Below the pieces are notes generated by a model, which had not been told where the DNA came from, searched no databases, and saw only the letters and a list, made by a program, of their open reading frames with translations. From contig ONQS01000002.1 of NCBI GenBank assembly GCA_900320055.1, forward strand, positions 83,567-147,566: DNA of 64,000 bases, read 5' to 3'. Each line of letters opens with the position of its first letter. Within the stretch, counting starts at the first letter, position 1. A program made the translations under genes and the position numbers. Positions 58,937-64,000 of the stretch are shown in pieces. The stretch is from an uncultured Prevotellaceae bacterium (GTDB taxonomy: Bacteria; Bacteroidota; Bacteroidia; Bacteroidales; Muribaculaceae).

Positions 58937-60964
58937 ATGACCAAAGAAGAATTCATTGCCGACATCCGTGGCGGTATACCCGAGGAACTGCCTGAGTTGC
59001 AGCCCTATGACACTGAGATCAACCATGCGCCCAAGCGTAAGGACATCCTCACCCCCGAGCAGAAGAAACTCGCTCTGAGGAACGCGCTGCGCTATTTCCC
59101 CAAGAGGCTCCACGCCGCGCTCGCCCCCGAATTTGCCGAGGAGTTGAAGCAGTACGGACGCATCTACATGTACCGCTATCGTCCTAAATATGAGATGTAT
59201 GCACGTCCCATCGACGAGTATCCCGCACGCTCGCGCCAGGCTGCGGCCATCATGCTGATGATTCAGAACAACCTGGATCCCCGGGTGGCTCAGCATCCCC
59301 ACGAACTCATCATCTATGGTGGCAATGGCGCCATCTTTCAGAACTGGGCACAATACCGCCTGGTGATGAAGTACCTGAGCGAGATGACCGACGAGCAGAC
59401 CCTGGTCATGTACTCGGGACACCCCCTGGGCTTGTTCCCCTCGCACAAAAACGCGCCCCGCGTGGTTGTGACCAACGGTATGGTAATCCCCAATTACAGC
59501 AAGCCCGATGACTGGGAGCGTGACAACGCCCTAGGCGTGAGCCAGTATGGCCAGATGACCGCCGGCTCCTATATGTATATCGGACCGCAAGGCATCGTGC
59601 ATGGCACCACCATCACCGTGCTCAACGCAGCCCGCAAGCAACTGGTTAAGCGTGGCCAGAAGGGTGGCGACATCCATGGCATGCTGTTTGTCACCGCTGG
59701 TCTGGGTGGCATGTCGGGCGCTCAGCCCAAGGCCGGTAACATCGCTGGCGTGGTCAGCGTAACCGCCGAGATCAACCCGCTGGCCGCACAGAAGCGCTAT
59801 GACCAAGGTTGGGTCGACGAACTGCACGACAATCTTGACGAGTTGATTCCCGCTATCCGCAAGGCTGTGGCCGACAAGAGGACCGTCTCGATGGCCTATG
59901 TGGGCAATGTCGTTGATCTGTGGGAACGCCTGGCCGACGAGGATATGCATGTAGACCTGGGTAGTGACCAGACGTCGCTGCACAACCCCTGGGCCGGTGG
60001 CTACTATCCCGTGGGCCTGACCCTCGAGGAGAGCAAGCGGATGATGGCCGAGGAGCCTGAGAAGTTCAAGGAGTGTGTGCGTGCATCGCTGCGCCGCCAG
60101 TGTGCCGCCATCAACAAGTTGGCCGACAAGGGCATGTACTTCTTTGACTATGGCAACGCCTTCCTGCTGGAGTCGAGCCGCGCTGGTGCCGACATCATGA
60201 CGGCCGACGGCAAGTTCCGCTATCCGTCCTATGTTCAGGACATCATGGGCCCGATGTTCTTTGACTACGGCTTCGGTCCCTTCCGCTGGGTTTGCACCTC
60301 GGGCGATCCCAAGGACCTCGAGACCACCGACCGCCTGGCAGCCCAAGTGCTGGAGGAAATCCGCAAGGATGCTCCCGAAGACATTCAGGGCCAGATGGAT
60401 GACAACATCCACTGGATCAAGGAAGCCGGCCGCAACCACCTCGTGGTGGGTTCACAGGCCCGCATCCTGTATGCCGACGCCGAAGGCCGCACCAAGATTG
60501 CCCTGGCATTTAACGACGCCATCCGCAACGGCCAACTCAGCGCACCCGTCGTGCTCGGTCGTGACCACCACGACGTGTCGGGCACCGACTCACCCTTCCG
60601 CGAGACCAGCAACATCTATGACGGCTCGCAGTTCTGCGCCGACATGGCCGTACAGAACGTTATCGGCGACTCCTTCCGCGGAGCCACTTGGGTCAGCATC
60701 CACAATGGTGGCGGTGTAGGCTGGGGCGAGGTCATCAATGGCGGCTTCGGCATGGCCATCGACGGCAGTGAGGACTCGGCGCGCCACATCCGCGAGATGC
60801 TCTTCTGGGACGTGAACAACGGTATCGCACGCCGCAGTTGGGCCCGCAACAAGGGGTCGATGGACGCCATCCGCCGCGAGATGGAACGCACGCCCGAGTT
60901 GACCGTGACAATGCCTAACCTCGTGGATGACGACGTCATCGACAATGCCGTGACCATCTTCTGA
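58937..60964 (+). CDS. hutU: Urocanate hydratase
   Basis: NAD+-dependent conversion of urocanate to 4-imidazolone-5-propanoate. At 675 residues this is the long variant, well above the roughly 555 residues of the Bacillus and Pseudomonas enzyme. Motifs: YGGNGAIFQNWAQYRL, MYSGHPLGLFPSH, FVTAGLGGMSGAQPKAGN (NAD site), DQTSLHNPW, RDHHDVSGTDSPFRETSN (with the conserved Asp and His) and SIHNGGGVGWGEVINGGFG. It lies 32 bases after ftcD and 48 before hutH. Confidence 0.96.
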   Translation: MTKEEFIADIRGGIPEELPELQPYDTEINHAPKRKDILTPEQKKLALRNALRYFPKRLHAALAPEFAEELKQYGRIYMYRYRPKYEMYARPIDEYPARSRQAAAIMLMIQNNLDPRVAQHPHELIIYGGNGAIFQNWAQYRLVMKYLSEMTDEQTLVMYSGHPLGLFPSHKNAPRVVVTNGMVIPNYSKPDDWERDNALGVSQYGQMTAGSYMYIGPQGIVHGTTITVLNAARKQLVKRGQKGGDIHGMLFVTAGLGGMSGAQPKAGNIAGVVSVTAEINPLAAQKRYDQGWVDELHDNLDELIPAIRKAVADKRTVSMAYVGNVVDLWERLADEDMHVDLGSDQTSLHNPWAGGYYPVGLTLEESKRMMAEEPEKFKECVRASLRRQCAAINKLADKGMYFFDYGNAFLLESSRAGADIMTADGKFRYPSYVQDIMGPMFFDYGFGPFRWVCTSGDPKDLETTDRLAAQVLEEIRKDAPEDIQGQMDDNIHWIKEAGRNHLVVGSQARILYADAEGRTKIALAFNDAIRNGQLSAPVVLGRDHHDVSGTDSPFRETSNIYDGSQFCADMAVQNVIGDSFRGATWVSIHNGGGVGWGEVINGGFGMAIDGSEDSARHIREMLFWDVNNGIARRSWARNKGSMDAIRREMERTPELTVTMPNLVDDDVIDNAVTIF

Positions 60965-61012
60965 TTCAGACACAACAGACATCAACCTAACAAAACCATA
61001 CAGTAAACAGAA

Positions 61013-62500
61013 ATGACACATCAAATCAGTGCCGAGCATCTGACGGTAGAGAAAATCGCCGAGATCATCGAAGGCCACCATACGCTCAAACTCAGTGCCG
61101 ATGCCATCAAGCGCATCACCCACTGCCGTGAATACCTTGACAAGAAGATCGCCCAGAGCGACAAGCCCATCTATGGCGTGACCACAGGCTTTGGCTCGCT
61201 GTGCAAGATTTCGATCAGCAACGACCAGTTGTCACAACTGCAGATCAACCTGATGATGTCACACGCCTGTGGCGTGGGCGAACGTGTGCCCAACGACATT
61301 GTCAAGATCATGATCCTGCTCAAGGTGCAGTCCCTCAGTTATGGTTACTCGGGCGTGAAACTCGACACCGTGGAGCGGCTCATCGACCTGTTCAACAACG
61401 ACGTCTATCCCGTTGTCTACAAGCAGGGCTCGGTAGGTGCCTCGGGCGACCTCGTGCCGCTGGCCCACCTGTGCCTGCCCATCGTGGGACTCGGAGAGGT
61501 TGAGTACAAGGGCGAGCGCATGAGCGGTGCCGACATCTGCAAGCAGATGGGTTGGGAGCCCATTAAGTTGGGTTCCAAAGAGGGTCTGGCTCTGCTCAAC
61601 GGCACTCAGAACATGAGCGCCCATGCAGTGTGGGCCCTGATCAAGGCCAAGCGTCTGAGCCGTTGGGCCGACGTCATCGCCGCCATCTCGCTGGAGGCTT
61701 ATGACGGCCGCATCGAGCCCTTTACCCACGCCGTACACGCCGTTCGCCCCCATCAGGGCCAAATCGACACAGCAGCCCGCATGCGCGAGTTGCTCGACGG
61801 CAGTGAACTCATCCGCCAGCCCAAGGTCAACGTGCAGGATCCCTACTCATTCCGCTGCATCCCTCAGGTACACGGATCGGTCAAGGATACCATCCGCTAT
61901 GTGGGCTCGGTCATCGACACCGAGATTAACTCGGCAACCGACAATCCCACCGTATGTCCCGACGAGGACCTCATCATCTCGGCAGGTAACTTCCATGGTG
62001 AGCCCATCGCCATGCCCATGGACTTCCTGTGCATCGCTATGGCAGAGTTGAGCAACATCTCGGAGCGCCGCACCTACAAACTCGTGTCCGGCACCCGTGA
62101 TCTGCCCAGTTTCCTCGTGGCTCATCCTGGCGTGAACAGCGGCTTTATGATTCCGCAGTATACCGCCGCCGCTATCGCCAGCCAAAGCAAGACGCTGTGT
62201 ATGCCGTCGTCGGCCGACACCATCCCCACCTCGCAGGGTCAAGAAGACCACGTGAGCATGGGCGCTAATGCCGGTGTGAAGTTGTGCAAGGTTGTGGAGA
62301 ACACCGAGCGCGTGCTGGCCATCGAACTCTTCAACGCCGCTCAGGCGCTGGAGTTCCGTCGCCCGCTCAAGTCGTCGGCCATCCTCGAGCACGTGATAGC
62401 CGACTACCGCAAGTGCGTCCCGTTCATCAACGAGGACCAGCCCATGTATCCCCACATCGCCAAGTCGGTAGAGTTCTTGCAGAACAACAAGATTGACTGA
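61013..62500 (+). CDS. hutH: Histidine ammonia-lyase
   Basis: First step of histidine breakdown: removes ammonia to form urocanate. It has 495 residues. The MIO cofactor is built from Ala143-Ser144-Gly145 in QGSVGASGDLVPLAHL; YGVTTGFGSL carries the catalytic Tyr, and TDNPTV and SQGQEDHVSMGANAG are the usual active-site blocks. Its TGA stop shares a base with the ATG of hutI, so translation of the two is coupled. Confidence 0.97.
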   Translation: MTHQISAEHLTVEKIAEIIEGHHTLKLSADAIKRITHCREYLDKKIAQSDKPIYGVTTGFGSLCKISISNDQLSQLQINLMMSHACGVGERVPNDIVKIMILLKVQSLSYGYSGVKLDTVERLIDLFNNDVYPVVYKQGSVGASGDLVPLAHLCLPIVGLGEVEYKGERMSGADICKQMGWEPIKLGSKEGLALLNGTQNMSAHAVWALIKAKRLSRWADVIAAISLEAYDGRIEPFTHAVHAVRPHQGQIDTAARMRELLDGSELIRQPKVNVQDPYSFRCIPQVHGSVKDTIRYVGSVIDTEINSATDNPTVCPDEDLIISAGNFHGEPIAMPMDFLCIAMAELSNISERRTYKLVSGTRDLPSFLVAHPGVNSGFMIPQYTAAAIASQSKTLCMPSSADTIPTSQGQEDHVSMGANAGVKLCKVVENTERVLAIELFNAAQALEFRRPLKSSAILEHVIADYRKCVPFINEDQPMYPHIAKSVEFLQNNKID

Positions 62501-63741
62501 TGAAAAGATTGATCAAGAATATCGCTTGTCTGGCAGGCATTGATTCCGAAAGGAAACATTGCCTGCGAGGCAACGAGATGGCAACGCTCAACTGCATCGA
62601 CAATGCCTGGCTGCTCGTCGATGGAGACCGCTTCGACTCGTGGGGCAAAATGGACTCCATGCCCATGCCCGCCGATGATTGGGAGGTGATCGATGCACAG
62701 GGTGGCACCGTGCTGCCCTCGTGGTGCGACAGCCACACCCACATCGTGTATGCCGGCAGCCGTGAGGGCGAGTTTGTGGACAAGATCCGCGGGCTCTCCT
62801 ATGCCGAGATTGCACGCCGTGGAGGCGGCATTCTCAACTCGGCCGACCGCCTGCACCTCTTGAGTGAAGAGGAACTCTACAGTCAGGCTATGCGCCGCGT
62901 GAGCGAAATCATTGCCAAGGGTACCGGCGCCGTCGAGATCAAGAGCGGCTACGGTCTGAACACCGAGGACGAACTCAAGATGCTGCGCGTCATCCGCCGC
63001 ATCAGCGAGACCTCGCCCATCAAGGTGGTGTCCACCTTCCTTGGCGCCCATGCCGTGGGTCGCGAATACACCGGCCGACAGAGCGAGTATGTGGATATGC
63101 TCATCAGCGAGATGATTCCCGAAGTGGGCAAGCAAGGGCTGGCCGACTTTATCGACGTCTTCTGTGACGAGGGATTCTTCACTCCCGACGAGACATCGCG
63201 CATCCTTGAGGCTGGCGCCAAGTGGGGCATGAGGCCCAAAATCCACGTGCAAGAGTTGGCACCATCGGGCGGTGTCGAGGTCGGTGTCAAGCACCAGGCC
63301 GTTTCGGTCGACCACTTGGAGAGCATGATCGACGAGGACATCGAGATGCTCAAGGGCACCAACACCATTCCCACGGGGCTGCCCGGCACCTCCTTCTTCC
63401 TGAACATGCCGTTTGCTCCCGCACGCAAGATGATTGAGGCAGGATTGCCCGTAGCCACCGCCAGCGACTACAATCCCGGCTCAACACCCAGCGGTGACAT
63501 GAAGTTTGTAGTATCATTAGCCTGCATCAAGATGCGACTATTGCCGGCCGAGGCCATCAACGCCGCTACCATCAACACGGCAGCCGCTATGGACCTGAGC
63601 AAGGACTATGGTAGCATCGCAGCAGGCAAGGTCGCCAACTTCTTCATCACCGAGCCGATTCCCTCGATTGACTTTATCCCTTACTCCTACACCACCCCCA
63701 TTATCGCGAGGACCTTCCTCCAGGGTCAGGAAGTCAAGTAA
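62500..63741 (+). CDS. hutI: Imidazolonepropionase
   Basis: Amidohydrolase opening 4-imidazolone-5-propanoate to N-formimino-L-glutamate, the substrate of FtcD; 413 residues. Metal site SHTHIVYAGSREGEF (HxH), KSGYGL, FLGAHAVGREY, VQELAPSGG, VDHLE and ATASDYNPGSTP (metal Asp) are all present. Last gene of the operon; the terminator follows after 25 bases. A histidine permease or HutC/HutP-type regulator gene is absent. Confidence 0.97.
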   Translation: MKRLIKNIACLAGIDSERKHCLRGNEMATLNCIDNAWLLVDGDRFDSWGKMDSMPMPADDWEVIDAQGGTVLPSWCDSHTHIVYAGSREGEFVDKIRGLSYAEIARRGGGILNSADRLHLLSEEELYSQAMRRVSEIIAKGTGAVEIKSGYGLNTEDELKMLRVIRRISETSPIKVVSTFLGAHAVGREYTGRQSEYVDMLISEMIPEVGKQGLADFIDVFCDEGFFTPDETSRILEAGAKWGMRPKIHVQELAPSGGVEVGVKHQAVSVDHLESMIDEDIEMLKGTNTIPTGLPGTSFFLNMPFAPARKMIEAGLPVATASDYNPGSTPSGDMKFVVSLACIKMRLLPAEAINAATINTAAAMDLSKDYGSIAAGKVANFFITEPIPSIDFIPYSYTTPIIARTFLQGQEVK

Positions 63742-63766
63742 AAGCCAATCCCATACCCAACGCAAA

Positions 63767-63800
63767 GGCGGCACCAACAATCCCTCATGTTGGTGCCGCC
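63767..63800. terminator. Terminator of the histidine operon
   Basis: GGCGGCACCAACA pairs perfectly (13 bp) with TGTTGGTGCCGCC around an eight-base loop; TCTCTATATC follows on the plus strand. Confidence 0.85.
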
Positions 63801-63815
63801 TCTCTATATCCATAT

Positions 63816-63904
63816 CCAGCCAGTCCAGCCAGTCCAGCCAGTCCAGCCAGTCCAGATAGTCCAGCCAGTCCAGTCCGTCCAGACAGTCCAGCCAGTCCAG
63901 TCCA
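63816..63904. repeat. Tandem nine-base repeat array
   Basis: About nine or ten copies of CCAGCCAGT and close variants (CCAGATAGT, CCAGACAGT, and units shortened to CCAGTCCGT-like forms). It lies between the histidine-operon terminator and the rRNA terminator. No reading frame of note; no spacer structure as in CRISPR. Confidence 0.9.
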
Positions 63905-63913
63905 CCGGGGGAT

Positions 63914-63957
63914 AAAAAAAAACGAGAGGCGACGCCATCGCTGACATCACCTCTCTT
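63914..63957 (-). terminator. rRNA operon terminator
   Basis: On the minus strand GAGAGG (and further weak pairs) folds back on CCTCTC with a long loop, followed by nine Ts; directly after the 5S 3' end. Confidence 0.7.
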
Positions 63958-63959
63958 AG

Positions 63960-64000
63960 GGGGCGGTTACCTACTCTCCCACTTTCGCAGTACCATCGGC
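63960..64000 (-). rRNA. rrf: 5S ribosomal RNA, 3' end (partial)
   Basis: The minus strand reads GCCGATGGTACTGCGAAAG followed by TGGGAGAGTAGGTAACCGCC, the conserved 3' third of bacterial 5S rRNA (helices IV and V and the closing strand of helix I). The gene continues beyond the right edge, as presumably does the 23S-16S operon on the minus strand. Confidence 0.9.

Noticed and set aside
63816-63904. CRISPR array
   Set aside because: Units are nine bases and contiguous, with no spacers; no cas genes in the window.

Overview
The window is a chromosomal segment of a Bacteroidales bacterium, probably a Prevotellaceae or Muribaculaceae member; genus cannot be fixed from the sequence alone. Evidence: repeated promoters of the Bacteroidetes type (TTTG, 19-20 bases, TAnnTTTG), A-rich leaders instead of strong Shine-Dalgarno sites, a RagA/SusC-RagB/SusD pair with a FecI-like sigma/FecR pair, C10 (streptopain-type) peptidases, PPi-dependent phosphofructokinase, and a bifunctional FtcD-FchA histidine-degradation enzyme. 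Coding DNA is GC-rich and intergenic DNA AT-rich, which makes many long false ORFs opposite real genes. No plasmid, phage or intact insertion sequence is visible.

Layout. 1-5144: the 3' end of ettA, two orphan exported proteins and an ECF sigma operon with two membrane proteins. 5331-7991: a secreted GHL10-type protein ending in a dockerin-like repeat pair. 8429-12189: panC-panD, ffh and a CapA-like metallophosphatase. 12464-25349: a redox-flavoured block with trxB, two TlpA-like thioredoxin-fold proteins, SusD, SusC, FecR and an ECF sigma factor on the minus strand, and divergent dsbD on the plus strand. 25462-31623: a cysteine-desulfidase-like enzyme, rpmH, efp, a phosphoesterase, a SPOR lipoprotein, a small HTH protein and pfp. 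31928-35882: a surface-sugar cassette (rfbA, two tandem FdtA-like cupins, a sugar aminotransferase and an SGNH-like membrane protein).

35905-37722 holds the most unusual locus: an HU protein, then an HU domain fused through an acidic Pro/Glu linker and one membrane helix to a LysM-like domain, then a Nim-like flavoprotein. 37858-41579 has a 2-hydroxyacid dehydrogenase, a PAS protein, a small exported plug-like protein and glnS. 41813-48451 is a tight run: tsaC, a polyprenyl-phosphate sugar transferase, a ClC channel, a PAP2 phosphatase fused to an outer-membrane-like domain, and fmt. 48563-53600 has two related secreted C10 peptidases, both with dockerin-like tails. 53897-56758 encodes a CDF metal transporter and an ABC ATPase/permease pair. 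57195-63741 is a complete histidine-to-glutamate operon (ftcD-fchA, hutU, hutH, hutI) with a textbook promoter and terminator. The window ends in the 3' end of a 5S rRNA on the minus strand, so an rRNA operon lies beyond the right edge.

Themes that join the genes: exported thiol chemistry (DsbD, two TlpA-like proteins, TrxB, cysteine peptidases), nutrient capture from protein (C10 peptidases, SusCD, histidine catabolism), and surface glycan building. These links are inferred from content and position.
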